In this document: piece after piece, positions 12,974 to 21,746 of the stretch
How the letters are laid out: every line of letters starts with the position of its first letter
How positions within the stretch are numbered: the first letter of the stretch is position 1
Source of the DNA: a virus
DNA: 32,382 nt
Strand: one strand, 5' to 3'
IMG/VR virus record: IMGVR_UViG_3300049893_002289
Coordinates: 1 to 32,382 of that record
Translations under genes and position numbers: made by a program
The notes under the pieces: generated by a model
Seen by the model: only the letters and a program-made list of their open reading frames with translations
Databases searched by the model: none
What the model was told of the DNA's origin: nothing

Positions 12974-13001
12974 AATTTACCAAAATGAATTTTGCGGGCA
13001 A
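12974..13001 (-). promoter_or_regulatory. Predicted promoter with palindrome between the boxes
   Basis: On the minus strand TTGCCC (4 of 6), 16 bases, TAAATT (4 of 6), with CAAAATTCATTTTG, a perfect 6-bp inverted repeat, filling the spacer (12981-12994). The start would lie near 12967, about 38 bases before the ATG at 12929. The rest of the gap (13002-13126) holds two small hairpins, GTAGCG/CGCTAC and CTAATG/CATTAG, and no gene. Confidence 0.4.
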
Positions 13002-13126
13002 CAAAAAACGGATTCATCTCCCATTTTCCGGCCGGTAGCGAAAACCGCTACACGAAGAAAAGCCAATGTTTGCAGGGCTTTCGTCCGCCTCTAATGCTCA
13101 ACATTAGCAAAACCGAAAAGTGAAAT

Positions 13127-13366
13127 TCAGTCCTTGAACCTGTAGAAATTGACGTGGTTGCGGAGCCGTTGGAGCGTGATTTTTTCAACCCGGCCAATGG
13201 CCATGCCGGCAAATAAAATGCGGCGGGTTTGAGTTTCCGAAATTTCCCAAGCCCTCGCGATTTCATCAATGGTTCTGAACCCCTCTGGCGCCGGTTCATC
13301 GGGACACCGCATCGCCGCTCGCAGTTCGGCAAGAATTTCGAGGTCTGACTTTGCTTTTTTCTTCAC
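13127..13366 (-). CDS. Small helix-turn-helix protein
   Basis: The GTG at 13366 is chosen because GGAG precedes it by 9 bases and it avoids overlap with the metallophosphoesterase; an upstream GTG at 13399 would add 11 residues. The 79-residue protein has a helix-turn-helix at about 31-52 (RTIDEIARAWEISETQTRRI) and a wing-like end (GRVEKITLQRLRNHVNFYRF). It probably binds DNA; the palindromes downstream at 12981-12994 and at 2144-2160 are candidate sites, without proof. Confidence 0.6.
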   Translation of the reverse strand: MKKKAKSDLEILAELRAAMRCPDEPAPEGFRTIDEIARAWEISETQTRRILFAGMAIGRVEKITLQRLRNHVNFYRFKD

Positions 13367-13380
13367 GCAAAAAATCTCCG

Positions 13381-14154
13381 CTAAACTGGAATCCTCCACG
13401 ACATTTCACCCTGCGGCCATTCCGACAACCAACACATCGTCCGCTCGCCGTCCGTCTCGCCGTGGACGACGCCATGACTCCAGCTCAACGTGTTCGGTCG
13501 TCCGCTGGCGTAGTCCAGAACCGGAATATCTGCCAGTGTTCCGACGCAAAATGCCGTCGGGCAATCTGAGCGGCGCCCCTTCGCGACTCCGGCCCGGTGC
13601 GCGTGCGCGATGACACAGCTTCCCCATCTCTCGGCGGAGTCGCGAAGGAAATTTTCACCGAACAGGTGTCCATGCCCGAACTTGTAGTTGCCGATGTGAT
13701 GCCAGCCGCGTTCGTGGACGGTGTAGGGGATAATCGGAATTTTCTCCGCCCCCTGCGCGCTGCGGATTTCGTCCAGCACCGCACGCGCCGCCGTCTGGAT
13801 GACGACGTTGTAATGTTGCGCGAGTTTGACCAGCCTGTGTTCGTGGTTTCCATCGCAACAGACCGTTGGCTTGAACAGTTTGAGAAACTTCCGGCCTTGC
13901 GCCAAATCCCCCTCGATTGGCGCGGCTTCGTCCGCGTCGCCGGAATTCGGCCGCGCTCCGGTGCGAAATGCTTTGGTGTCAAAAGCGTCGCCAAGGTGAA
14001 TTCTGATCTCCGGCTTCCATCGGTCAAGGTAACGGGCAACGAGGTTGAATGCCTGCGGGTTGATGTATTCGCCGTGCGTGCATCCAACGGCAACCAGCCG
14101 TCGCCATTTGCGCCCGATGTTTGGAGGAAAAAAATCAGCGGCTCGTTTTTGCAT
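13381..14154 (-). CDS. Calcineurin-like metallophosphoesterase
   Basis: A 257-residue protein with motifs of the superfamily in order: GCTHGE (24-29, normally GDxHG), GDAFD (55-59), GNHEH (102-106), GHGH (160-163) and AHAH (183-186). These bind two metal ions. In motif I the metal-binding Asp is replaced by Cys. The ATG at 14154 is used since the upstream part of the frame lies over other genes. Substrate unknown; phage members act on nucleic acids or nucleotides. It follows a lysis-like cassette, so it may equally be an accessory gene. Confidence 0.75.
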   Translation of the reverse strand: MQKRAADFFPPNIGRKWRRLVAVGCTHGEYINPQAFNLVARYLDRWKPEIRIHLGDAFDTKAFRTGARPNSGDADEAAPIEGDLAQGRKFLKLFKPTVCCDGNHEHRLVKLAQHYNVVIQTAARAVLDEIRSAQGAEKIPIIPYTVHERGWHHIGNYKFGHGHLFGENFLRDSAERWGSCVIAHAHRAGVAKGRRSDCPTAFCVGTLADIPVLDYASGRPNTLSWSHGVVHGETDGERTMCWLSEWPQGEMSWRIPV

Positions 14155-14308
14155 TTGGTTTTTGGCCGAACATTTCAAAAACCGGCTTGAAATCCTCCGG
14201 CAAATCCTGAGGCACGGACACGTTCGCCTGCTTTTCCATGACGGCCAGCGTCTCGGCGCACGCGCGGACCAGCTCGCGCACATCCTTCCAGTTGCCTTCT
14301 TTAGTCAT
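14135..14308 (-). CDS. 57-residue hypothetical protein
   Basis: Starts MTKEGNWKDVRELVRACAET, then LAVMEKQANVSVPQDLPEDF and a basic end. It overlaps both neighbours (8 bases upstream, 20 bases with the metallophosphoesterase). Amphipathic helix at the start; no family recognised. Confidence 0.55.
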   Translation of the reverse strand: MTKEGNWKDVRELVRACAETLAVMEKQANVSVPQDLPEDFKPVFEMFGQKPNAKTSR

Positions 14309-14597
14309 GTCCTGTTTGTTTTCTCGTCCTCGCGCCGTTGAACTTTTCCGCTGCTGATGCGGCGATGAAGGCGAAGGCTTTTTCAATCGGATAATCGGGC
14401 GTCGGCAGGTCAACGTCCGGCACGCTGACGATTATGCTGCGGCCATCGGCACAATGAATGATGAAGCTGCCGCCGATGCTGGCATTTTTTCTGCCGGTCA
14501 TATCTTCTGTGTCCTCGTCGTGCGAAATTTCAGGGGCAACCAACTGCGGGAACGATGTTCCCGATTCAATGAATTCAACGTCAATCTTCTGTATCAT
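14301..14597 (-). CDS. Small hypothetical protein
   Basis: A 98-residue acidic protein; the start overlaps the lipoprotein stop (ATGA). A beta-rich centre (IGGSFIIHCADGRSIIVSVP) is followed by a helix (PIEKAFAFIAASAAEKF). No family recognised. Confidence 0.55.
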   Translation of the reverse strand: MIQKIDVEFIESGTSFPQLVAPEISHDEDTEDMTGRKNASIGGSFIIHCADGRSIIVSVPDVDLPTPDYPIEKAFAFIAASAAEKFNGARTRKQTGHD

Positions 14598-14941
14598 TTT
14601 GCCGCCGCTTTGCCGGCGTCAATCAACGTCTGCATAAGGCTCCGAAGCTCTGACAACATGGCGGCCTGGCCCGCCGCCGTCGAGTCAATGACCTGCGGCG
14701 AGTTTGTGGAAACGATGCGGTCAATGCGAACAGCAATCGTTCCGTGCGCATCCTTCGTGATTTCCACGCCCTGCGCAGTTAGGTTTTTGGGAGCAGTCAG
14801 CGAAAATGCACCGGACGAAATTTGCGTGGCCGGCGGCATCACGCATCCGGTGAGCATGACGCTCAAAACAATGATTGCGATAAGGCACGCGATGAAGGTT
14901 GCGGCGTCCTTGTGTTCTGGAAAGTGTGGGTCTGGATTCAT
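14594..14941 (-). CDS. Putative lipoprotein, possible spanin-like lysis protein
   Basis: A 115-residue protein: a polar N-terminus of about 13 residues, a hydrophobic segment (AATFIACLIAIIVLSVML) and lipobox LTGC with Cys33, then a mature part with SGAFSLTAPKNLTAQGV and a C-terminal helix (AAMLSELRSLMQTLIDAGK). The position after holin-like and hydrolase genes suggests an outer-membrane lysis protein. The long acidic N-terminus is odd for a lipoprotein signal, so a plain membrane anchor is possible. Confidence 0.55.
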   Translation of the reverse strand: MNPDPHFPEHKDAATFIACLIAIIVLSVMLTGCVMPPATQISSGAFSLTAPKNLTAQGVEITKDAHGTIAVRIDRIVSTNSPQVIDSTAAGQAAMLSELRSLMQTLIDAGKAAAK

Positions 14942-14945
14942 GTTG

Positions 14946-15587
14946 TCAGATATTTAATCCGATTCGTTGCATTGTATTCTCGAAATTGGCTTCTGTAAAG
15001 AAATCAGTGTGCCCCTCAACTACGTTCGGAATATCAATCACGCGGGCGGCATATCTTTCGTCCACGTTCTGCGGGCCGACAAGTCCAAGGTCGCCATAAC
15101 CAAGTCCAAGCCATCCGAACAGACGGCGCGAAACGCGCCCAAGCATGAGCGCCTTGTCCTTCCGCGCGCGATAGACAAACACGCTTTTCACGAGTCCAAG
15201 GCCGAGCGCAATGTTGAGCCAGTTCGCCGCGAAGTCCGCCGCGTTGGCCGGCGCGCACAGGTGGATGCTTTTGATGTTGAGTTCAACGCGAGACTTGGAT
15301 TCCGTCAATAGATGCCGGATTGCCCGCGTGATGACCTCGCCGCCGTTGCTGTGCCCGATGATATGAAGCTCATGGTTCGCCCCGTATTTTTGCAGCAACT
15401 CCGCAAAATTGCGCGCGATGGAATTCAGCCGGAAACGGCGAGTCAATGCGCCGACGAAATACTCAAACTTCTCGGCGGCAACATCGTCGCGCGTCGTGTG
15501 AAGCCACGTCACGGCGCGGTCAGTCCAGCCATTCGCGTCACCTGGGTTCACCAGGATTCCATTGACGCAGATGGCGATTTTTTTCAT
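14946..15587 (-). CDS. Alpha/beta hydrolase, possible lysis esterase
   Basis: A 213-residue protein. The ATG at 15587 overlaps the holin-like stop (ATGA). It begins KKIAICVNGILVNPGDANGW and has the nucleophile elbow HIIGHSNGG with Ser80; His193 (NVVEGHTDFF) is the likely catalytic His, and Asp144 is one candidate acid. This is the lipase/esterase fold. Placed between holin-like and lipoprotein genes, it might attack membrane lipids at lysis, comparable in idea to mycobacteriophage LysB. No muramidase or amidase was found in the window. Confidence 0.7.
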   Translation of the reverse strand: MKKIAICVNGILVNPGDANGWTDRAVTWLHTTRDDVAAEKFEYFVGALTRRFRLNSIARNFAELLQKYGANHELHIIGHSNGGEVITRAIRHLLTESKSRVELNIKSIHLCAPANAADFAANWLNIALGLGLVKSVFVYRARKDKALMLGRVSRRLFGWLGLGYGDLGLVGPQNVDERYAARVIDIPNVVEGHTDFFTEANFENTMQRIGLNI

Positions 15588-15823
15588 GCCTTGCCGGTGA
15601 TGAATCCCCAAACAGACTTCGCGACTATGGCAATGGCTGCCGCCGCCCCTATGATATAGTAACGCCATTGCATCAGCGTTTGAATGGCAACCTCAGCATT
15701 GCTCAGTCGCGCCATGAGTTGCGTCCTGAATTCGCCGTCGCGCTGTTCCATGCTGTCAAGCCTCTCAAGAATGGTTGCCAGCTTGGCATCAACCGAGTTT
15801 GGGTTGAAGTTTTCAGTGCTCAT
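15584..15823 (-). CDS. XhlA-like holin/membrane protein
   Basis: A 79-residue protein with ATG at 15823. Residues 11-50 are a coiled coil (AKLATILERLDSMEQRDGEF) and 54-75 one transmembrane segment (YYIIGAAAAIAIVAKSVWGF) ending in a short basic tail. This is the XhlA/haemolysin layout, found beside phage lysins. It begins 11 bases after the fibre gene. It would sit in the inner membrane and permit release of the next gene's product. Confidence 0.6.
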   Translation of the reverse strand: MSTENFNPNSVDAKLATILERLDSMEQRDGEFRTQLMARLSNAEVAIQTLMQWRYYIIGAAAAIAIVAKSVWGFITGKA

Positions 15824-15833
15824 AAAACCCGCG

Positions 15834-17693
15834 CTAATCATTGTTCAACTCGCCCTTGATGGCTGTCGCGTTCGCCCGGTTCGTGACGTAAAAATGATTG
15901 TTGGAATTGATCCGGCCAGAGAGGGAAACAATGATGGAGCCGATCGCGCTGTTGGACGCGCTGTCCACGAGTCGCCATGCGCCGGAGTTGGAAACCCAAA
16001 GCTCGGCGTGTGCGGCTGACAGTGTGGCGTCCAGCTGGACGATTTGTTTATACTCGCCGCGCCGCGCATTGTTGGTCATCACGGTGTTAAGCGCAAGCGC
16101 GTTGGTCGTCAGGCCGTATGGGGATATGATGCCGCCCGGCGAACGAAATTGCAGGTTTGAATGGATGAGGATTGTTCCGAGCGTCGCCTGACTGCCCTGC
16201 CCGACGATGATATACGTGTCACTGCCCGCCGGGCCGTTGAGTGCGCCAGCACCGATGATGAACTCTTGGAATGAGCCAATGCCGTGATTCGTCGCCGCGC
16301 CGCCCGTCCGCCGCATCACGACGCGCCCGCTAGCGAGCGAAATTGCGCTATCCAAATCCGCCCCGTGTCCGATTGAGTTCGTTGCGGCGACTGGAACAAA
16401 TGTTGAACCGTTGCCGGCAATCAAAAACTGATTCGTGCTGCCCCGGCGGACAATCAATGCAGCGTTGGTTCCCTGACTCGGCATGGTGTCCACAATGACC
16501 GCCGGCGTGTTCGTGTTCACGCTGTTGCTCACGCTCACCGTGTAAAGGTTAGACCAGACGCCATACTGATTGGTCGAGTTGTCGAATGAGTTTGTGCCGC
16601 GCAATGTTGAGCCGGTGAACGTAGAAATGCCGCCATACGGTGTTGTATTGTCGCCAAGAAATCCTGCCGCGCTGGAATTATTCGGAAAAACACTTCCATT
16701 CGTGCGGATGATGATTCCGCCGCCGATGCCAATAATCCCGGTAATGTAGATGCTGTTTGAAAACCCGCCGGAGTTCAAAGAATTGATTCGCATCGCCTGC
16801 CCGTTATCAAGCGGGTTGTATAGGTCAATCGTTCCACCGCCTTTCACGTCAAGCGTAACGCCCTGCATATTGATATTTCCAGCCATTGTTCCACCCGCAA
16901 GCGGAAGATAATTCGCAAGTTGATTTGACGCTGCCAAAATCCGGTTGCTCGACTGCAATGAAATCGCCGCGTCGCCATTGGTAATCACCGTCACCAACGC
17001 ATTGCTCGCCGTGTTGACGGTGTTCGAGCCGTAGGCAACCGCGCCATTGCTTGATGCGATTGCGACGCTCAGAAGCGCATTGCTCGCGTTGCTGAGTTCC
17101 GTCAGCCGAACTGCATTGGTCAAAAGCAGCGGCGCATTGGAAATCACAAGCTGCCCGAAGTTCGTTGTGGAACTTCCGCCGCTGACGGTGACATTCAATG
17201 ACACTCGCCCGTTGTTCGTGGTCAACAGTGCGTTCGTGCCGGCCACGCTGACGAATCGCGCGTCTGCCGCCGTCTGCGAATAGGCCACCAGCCCGCCGTT
17301 TGTTGACAACGTTGAAATATAGTCAACGGCATTCAGGGCGCCTTGGTTTGTTGGAATCGTATTCGTCCAGACCGTTGCCGGTATGCTGCGCGAATCACCC
17401 TCCACCGTCGCGATGTAGGTGCCCGGTGAAAGGTTCGTGAAAATGATGACGCCAGAAACATCCGAGGTCGCCCGGCGCGGAACTCCTACCACGATTCGGC
17501 CATTGTCCACCAGCGGCGGCCATTTCGGCCAAAGCGAAAGGACTCGGTTCGTGTAGTCGCTGGAAATTATGTCCTGCAACGAGAAAGTGACGGTGTTGGT
17601 TGCCCCGAAGATTTTCCCAGACGCGGACAACAACGCAACCGCGAACATGAAATTGCAACCTAACCGTCGGAGATTTTTAGTAAAGTCGAACAT
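15834..17693 (-). CDS. Large tail fibre/adhesin with signal peptide
   Basis: A 619-residue protein with ATG at 17693, overlapping the previous gene by 17 bases. The N-terminus is signal-like: basic KNLRRLG, hydrophobic NFMFAVALLSASGKIFGA, then mature TNTVTFSLQ. The mature part is rich in Asn, Ser, Thr and Gly with many S-N-A repeats. PLAGGTMAGNINMQG (about 280-300) is a motif shared by tail fibres. Beyond it are long beta-rich stretches (IIGIGGGIIIRTNG). Probable receptor-binding or side fibre. The signal peptide is unusual for a protein assembled in the cytoplasm. Confidence 0.6.
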   Translation of the reverse strand: MFDFTKNLRRLGCNFMFAVALLSASGKIFGATNTVTFSLQDIISSDYTNRVLSLWPKWPPLVDNGRIVVGVPRRATSDVSGVIIFTNLSPGTYIATVEGDSRSIPATVWTNTIPTNQGALNAVDYISTLSTNGGLVAYSQTAADARFVSVAGTNALLTTNNGRVSLNVTVSGGSSTTNFGQLVISNAPLLLTNAVRLTELSNASNALLSVAIASSNGAVAYGSNTVNTASNALVTVITNGDAAISLQSSNRILAASNQLANYLPLAGGTMAGNINMQGVTLDVKGGGTIDLYNPLDNGQAMRINSLNSGGFSNSIYITGIIGIGGGIIIRTNGSVFPNNSSAAGFLGDNTTPYGGISTFTGSTLRGTNSFDNSTNQYGVWSNLYTVSVSNSVNTNTPAVIVDTMPSQGTNAALIVRRGSTNQFLIAGNGSTFVPVAATNSIGHGADLDSAISLASGRVVMRRTGGAATNHGIGSFQEFIIGAGALNGPAGSDTYIIVGQGSQATLGTILIHSNLQFRSPGGIISPYGLTTNALALNTVMTNNARRGEYKQIVQLDATLSAAHAELWVSNSGAWRLVDSASNSAIGSIIVSLSGRINSNNHFYVTNRANATAIKGELNND

Positions 17694-19341
17694 AGACAAT
17701 TTTCGTGCCGGTGGAAACCACGCTTCCGCGCGCCGCCGTTGCGTTGTGTGCATACAGGTCAATCCGGTTTGCGCCGCTGGCGGTATAGATTGACGTGATG
17801 TTGATTTGATTCTCGGCAACGCCGTTGACTGCCGCGGACACTTGCGAGTTTGCCACGTCCGCCGCCGCGTCATTGTCGCGCAACTTGGCAACAATCACGT
17901 CGCTGGCCGTCGCATTGCTGACAGTCAACTGCGCCGTCAGCAAATAGGTTCCGGCGGTTGGCAGCGTGATTTGCGGGTCGGTTCCGCCGAAGTCAACCGC
18001 CGCCGTGGAAGCCGTCAGCGAATAGGCCGCGCCGCTGCCGTTGGTTTCCGCACCGGCATTATGCAACCGGCGATTGCCGCCGCTGCCGCCGTCCGTTGCG
18101 CTGCCGCGATATTGCCATCCGCCAGACACGGAAACAATCCACGCGCCGTTTGTCGGGTCGGTGCCGCTTGTTGCGCCATTTGTAACATAGAGCGCATTTG
18201 TCAAACCGGAAGAAAGGGAAACTCTCGCCCCATTGTTAATGACAAGGTTGCCATTTATGAACGCCGGAGACGCAAAAGAAATGCTGCCGTAGTCATTTCC
18301 GATTCGCACTTGCAATGGCTCAGTTGTCACCGCGTCCGTTCCGAGCGCCACGCTTCCAGCGTGCAATGCCCTGGCGGTATATCCGAGAGCAATTGATTCA
18401 ATTCCAGAGGCAACGGCCCCGGCCCCAATCGCAACGTCTCCGCTGTTTGTTGCGGTTGCGTTCTGTCCAATCGCAATCCCGTAATTCGTAAGGTTTGTGG
18501 CAAGTCCTCCAATCGCAATCCCGCCAATGCCGCCAGCCGAGGCATTGCTTCCGATTTGAACCTGTGATGTATCATTTGCGAATGTTTGAAACCCGCCCGT
18601 GACCACAAGATTCGACAACGCCGCGCTGCCGCGACCTTGCAGATTTGTCACGTAGTTTGTGCCAATACTTGCCGTCCAAAATAGGTTGCTCGCATTGTTG
18701 GAAATCGCGCCGCCGATGTTGGTTGCGCCGATGATGTAGCCGTTTGACCAAACGGAGCCGACGGAATGAAACGTGTTCGAGCCGGTGAACGTGATTTGAC
18801 CACTCACGGACTGGGTGTGATTCGTTTTGCTGAGAAAATTCGTGAGCGCAACCGTCGTGCCTGCTAACTTCGCCGTGGCAAGGTTTTGGATGTTGGTCAA
18901 CAGGTCGTCCACGATGTTGCTCCGCGTGCTGGCAACCGGCTCATAACTCAACGGCCAACGCACCGTGTATGAGTTGGAAACCGTATTCGTGGAATACGAA
19001 AACGCCAGCCAGTTGGACGTTTGGGAAAAGCTCGCGCTCGCCCCGGTCGCAAATACAATGCGAACTTGATTAGTCGCCGGCATGGATGCCGTCCGTTGCG
19101 ACGTGAATTTGTTGGTCACGACGTGCCGGTATATGTTGGTGGCAATCGCGCCAATGCTGGAATTGCTCGCAATCGTAGTGGCTCCAAAAGCGTTCGTGAT
19201 GGTGCGCGAATCGCCGCCAAGCGTGATTTGCCAGCCGTTCGTTGACGGATAGTTCGTGACCGTGATCGTCGCGGTAATGATGGTGTCCGCCGCGAAAACC
19301 GGCAGGCAGGACAAAAACAGGATGGCGAAAAGTTTCTTCAT
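17677..19341 (-). CDS. Tail fibre with signal peptide, YadA-like repeats and C1q-like end
   Basis: A 554-residue protein. It starts MKKLFAILFLSCLPVFA, a classic Sec signal with likely cut after FA-17/18. The mature region begins with TIITATITVTNYPSTNGW. Residues about 262-345 are YadA-head-like repeats (GIAIGGLATN, GIAIGQNATA, DVAIGAGAVA, SIALGYTARA, SVALGTDAV), each about 14 residues, which build a trimeric beta-roll. The last about 110 residues (GTYLLTAQLTVSNATAS to KIVYVRLY) look like a C1q/TNF-type jelly-roll tip. Likely host-receptor binding. It follows the 199-residue protein by one base. Confidence 0.7.
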   Translation of the reverse strand: MKKLFAILFLSCLPVFAADTIITATITVTNYPSTNGWQITLGGDSRTITNAFGATTIASNSSIGAIATNIYRHVVTNKFTSQRTASMPATNQVRIVFATGASASFSQTSNWLAFSYSTNTVSNSYTVRWPLSYEPVASTRSNIVDDLLTNIQNLATAKLAGTTVALTNFLSKTNHTQSVSGQITFTGSNTFHSVGSVWSNGYIIGATNIGGAISNNASNLFWTASIGTNYVTNLQGRGSAALSNLVVTGGFQTFANDTSQVQIGSNASAGGIGGIAIGGLATNLTNYGIAIGQNATATNSGDVAIGAGAVASGIESIALGYTARALHAGSVALGTDAVTTEPLQVRIGNDYGSISFASPAFINGNLVINNGARVSLSSGLTNALYVTNGATSGTDPTNGAWIVSVSGGWQYRGSATDGGSGGNRRLHNAGAETNGSGAAYSLTASTAAVDFGGTDPQITLPTAGTYLLTAQLTVSNATASDVIVAKLRDNDAAADVANSQVSAAVNGVAENQINITSIYTASGANRIDLYAHNATAARGSVVSTGTKIVYVRLY

Positions 19342-19342
19342 C

Positions 19343-19942
19343 TTAAATTTGAATCACTCGGTCAATCGGGTTTCCGGTGTCGTCAACGCCAAGCTCGCGT
19401 CCCCATGAGCCGTTCGCGGACTTCAAAACCACGGTCTGCCCGGCGTCGGCATCGAGTTTAAGAAATCGCTGGTCGGCCTCTGTCTTGTTGTAAAAATCCT
19501 CGGCGGGCGTCGGCAGCGTCGCGCCACTGGTGATATTTGCTTTCGAGGTTTCGAGCAACTGCTGGACAACCTCGCGGTCATTCACCTTGAAGGCGATATA
19601 TACCGGAGTTCCAGCGGCAACCAGGGATTGAAAGGCTGCCGTGGCAAAGTTGACCGTGCCGCTCTGAAAGTCGCCGTCAGTGGTGAAGCTCGTGGTCAGG
19701 ACGGCCGGCGTGGTGCCGCGAACTCCGGCGGCAATGGCGATTGTCGGCCCCGGCACAATGGCAAACGTGGGCTTGAAGCCGCCGCTTGTCCGTCGCAATA
19801 CGCAAACGCGGACGGTGAAGGAATCGTAATCGGTGACGGCCGGGAACTTGAACGGCTGGAAGTCCACGTTGCTGCCGCCGCCGAAATAGCGCATCAGCTT
19901 TCCGTCGGTTACGTTAATGAAGCAGTCAACAGTTGCGGACAT
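19343..19942 (-). CDS. Tail-associated protein, fibre-attachment candidate
   Basis: A 199-residue protein: beta-rich first part (VDCFINVTDGKLMRYFGGG), and near the end EDFYNKTEADQRFLKLDADAG, a linker typical of fibre N-terminal regions (the NKTEADxRF motif). It probably joins the fibre to the tail tip. The leader is A-rich (CAAAAAAG). Exact family not recognised. Confidence 0.55.
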   Translation of the reverse strand: MSATVDCFINVTDGKLMRYFGGGSNVDFQPFKFPAVTDYDSFTVRVCVLRRTSGGFKPTFAIVPGPTIAIAAGVRGTTPAVLTTSFTTDGDFQSGTVNFATAAFQSLVAAGTPVYIAFKVNDREVVQQLLETSKANITSGATLPTPAEDFYNKTEADQRFLKLDADAGQTVVLKSANGSWGRELGVDDTGNPIDRVIQI

Positions 19943-19984
19943 CTTTTTTGAAGGTATGGGCTTACGTCTGGAATTTCAAGCCTA

Positions 19985-21478
19985 TTATTGAAGCGAAAAT
20001 AGGCCGTCAATATGGTAATCCCGCGAATCCCAAATTCCGAGGTCGGTTTCAATGACAAGGTGAAATCGCCCACCAGTGAACACGCTTTCCCGCGTCATGG
20101 TGAGAGTCGCGGCGTATTGGTCGAAATAGTCAACCGAAGTGTCGGCCGGCGTGTCTTGGGACAGGCATATATCAAGGATGATTTCCTCGCTGTCAGATAC
20201 GCGGATGATTTTGATTTCCTGATAAGTATTGCGCTGCGGATTTATCAAATCATACCACGGAAGCCAAAGCCCGCGAATCGTGACGCCTTTGCCGGCCGTA
20301 GGCGTTCCCGCAACGCCATACCAGGGCACGGCGTTCCATGCCCACGGCAAATCTTCAAAGAACCTTATTTGCCGCCAATTGCAAAGCCAATCGCCGTCCA
20401 CGCGCGAGAGGTTTGATTCCCGAAAGTCCGTGAATGTATCGAATCCTGCCGGCGGAATAATGCACCCTCCGCCGTCATTTGCCGACAACGGAATCAGCTT
20501 GGTTGTCGGCGCGTTGGTTCCATCATAGCTCCCGCGATAAAGCGTGCGCGGGATGGAAGAAATCATCGCCGGCCCGTGATCCGGTTCGCCGGGTTGCAGT
20601 TCGGTCGGTCCACCTGGAATCTCCCAAAGCGTGAATCCGCCAAGCGGGATTGACCAATAGGCGGTTGCGTCATAAACGTCCACTGATTCACCGCGCGCCG
20701 TGATTTCCGTGCGCGCCTCGTATTTGTAGGATTCCAAAATATCAACGCGCGTGCCAGCAATCGCAGTGAACACGTTGCCTTCTGTCAGGTCGTATTCTTC
20801 GAGCTTTCCGTCTGGCAACGCGGCGAACACCGGGCCGAGGTTGGCAACGGCCACGTTCACGCGGTCGTCAACATTGAGCGCAGTCCACGGATTTTTCAGC
20901 GACCAAGCCACACTGAACTCAATCCACGAAACATCGGCTTCCGGCGGGAAAGGTTCACCGTCTTCATCTAGAATCGTGAACCGATAAACGGTAATTCCGT
21001 TTGTCGCGTCAATAATCTGCTGCGATGAAACTGCGATTTGCGTGCCCGAATAAAAAACCTCGAATGTTCCTGGCGTATGCCCGGTCGTGCTGCCGCTCCA
21101 TGAATCCACCGTGCCGCTGCCGTTGATTGTGATTGTTTCCAGCGTCGGCATTGGAACACCGCCGGGTTCATTTGACCAATCCCTGTCCGTCCCCGTGTGG
21201 CTGGCAACTTCCGAAATGGAACCAATTCCCCATTCCAACCAGCGCGTCCGCAGCCTGTCAAACGCGCCGATTTGGTTCGGCCAGTTCGGCCCCAGCGGAG
21301 GGTAGCCGTAATGATAAGTCCTGAATTGCGCGCCTTTCAAATTGCGCGGGTTTGTCAGGTTCAGGTCGTCCGGTTGTTCCTCGTTTATTTCCAGTGCGCC
21401 CACGTTCGGCGCCGTCCGCTCCGTCGCCGTCGCGTTCAGGTGCAGGTCTGGACGATTGATGCCGGAAGGATATGGCAT
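19985..21478 (-). CDS. Large tail-tip/baseplate-like protein, unrecognised
   Basis: A 497-residue acidic, beta-rich protein with GAGGA before the ATG. It is rich in Trp, Gly and Asp (GYPPLGPNWPNQIGAFDRL, WLEWGIGSISEVASHTG, PWAWNAVPWYGVAGTP). No family recognised. Position between tape measure and fibres points to a tail-tip or host-contact structural role. No signal peptide. The 42 bases after it hold only a leader. Confidence 0.5.
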   Translation of the reverse strand: MPYPSGINRPDLHLNATATERTAPNVGALEINEEQPDDLNLTNPRNLKGAQFRTYHYGYPPLGPNWPNQIGAFDRLRTRWLEWGIGSISEVASHTGTDRDWSNEPGGVPMPTLETITINGSGTVDSWSGSTTGHTPGTFEVFYSGTQIAVSSQQIIDATNGITVYRFTILDEDGEPFPPEADVSWIEFSVAWSLKNPWTALNVDDRVNVAVANLGPVFAALPDGKLEEYDLTEGNVFTAIAGTRVDILESYKYEARTEITARGESVDVYDATAYWSIPLGGFTLWEIPGGPTELQPGEPDHGPAMISSIPRTLYRGSYDGTNAPTTKLIPLSANDGGGCIIPPAGFDTFTDFRESNLSRVDGDWLCNWRQIRFFEDLPWAWNAVPWYGVAGTPTAGKGVTIRGLWLPWYDLINPQRNTYQEIKIIRVSDSEEIILDICLSQDTPADTSVDYFDQYAATLTMTRESVFTGGRFHLVIETDLGIWDSRDYHIDGLFSLQ

Positions 21479-21481
21479 CGG

Positions 21482-21745
21482 TCATTCCTCAATCGGCGTC
21501 GGAGGTTTGCTGTCAATTTCAACATCCTTCACAACGCCATTCACGCGCACGCGCCACGTGAGATATTCGCTTCCGCTTGTCCCACCGGCTGATTCCTTCG
21601 CGCGATACCTCCACCCATCGCCGGTTTTTTCCAACCTAAAGTCGGGCGATTCCAGCGGGCGCAGTGTCCTCAGAAAAAGCACGAGGCGATTCAGCCATTG
21701 ATATATTGGCTTCGTGCCTGTCGGTGGTTGCGGAAGGTTTATCAT
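21482..21745 (-). CDS. Small tail-region protein
   Basis: An 87-residue protein starting MINLPQPPTGTKPIYQWLNR; the ATG at 21745 is one base after the upstream stop. The end is beta-like (EYLTWRVRVNGVVKDVEIDS). It ends 4 bases before the large tail-tip gene. Structural role inferred from place only. Confidence 0.55.
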   Translation of the reverse strand: MINLPQPPTGTKPIYQWLNRLVLFLRTLRPLESPDFRLEKTGDGWRYRAKESAGGTSGSEYLTWRVRVNGVVKDVEIDSKPPTPIEE

Positions 21746-21746
21746 G

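Noticed and set aside
13002-13126. Terminator after the helix-turn-helix gene
   Set aside because: Hairpins GTAGCG/CGCTAC and CTAATG/CATTAG lack a following U-run.
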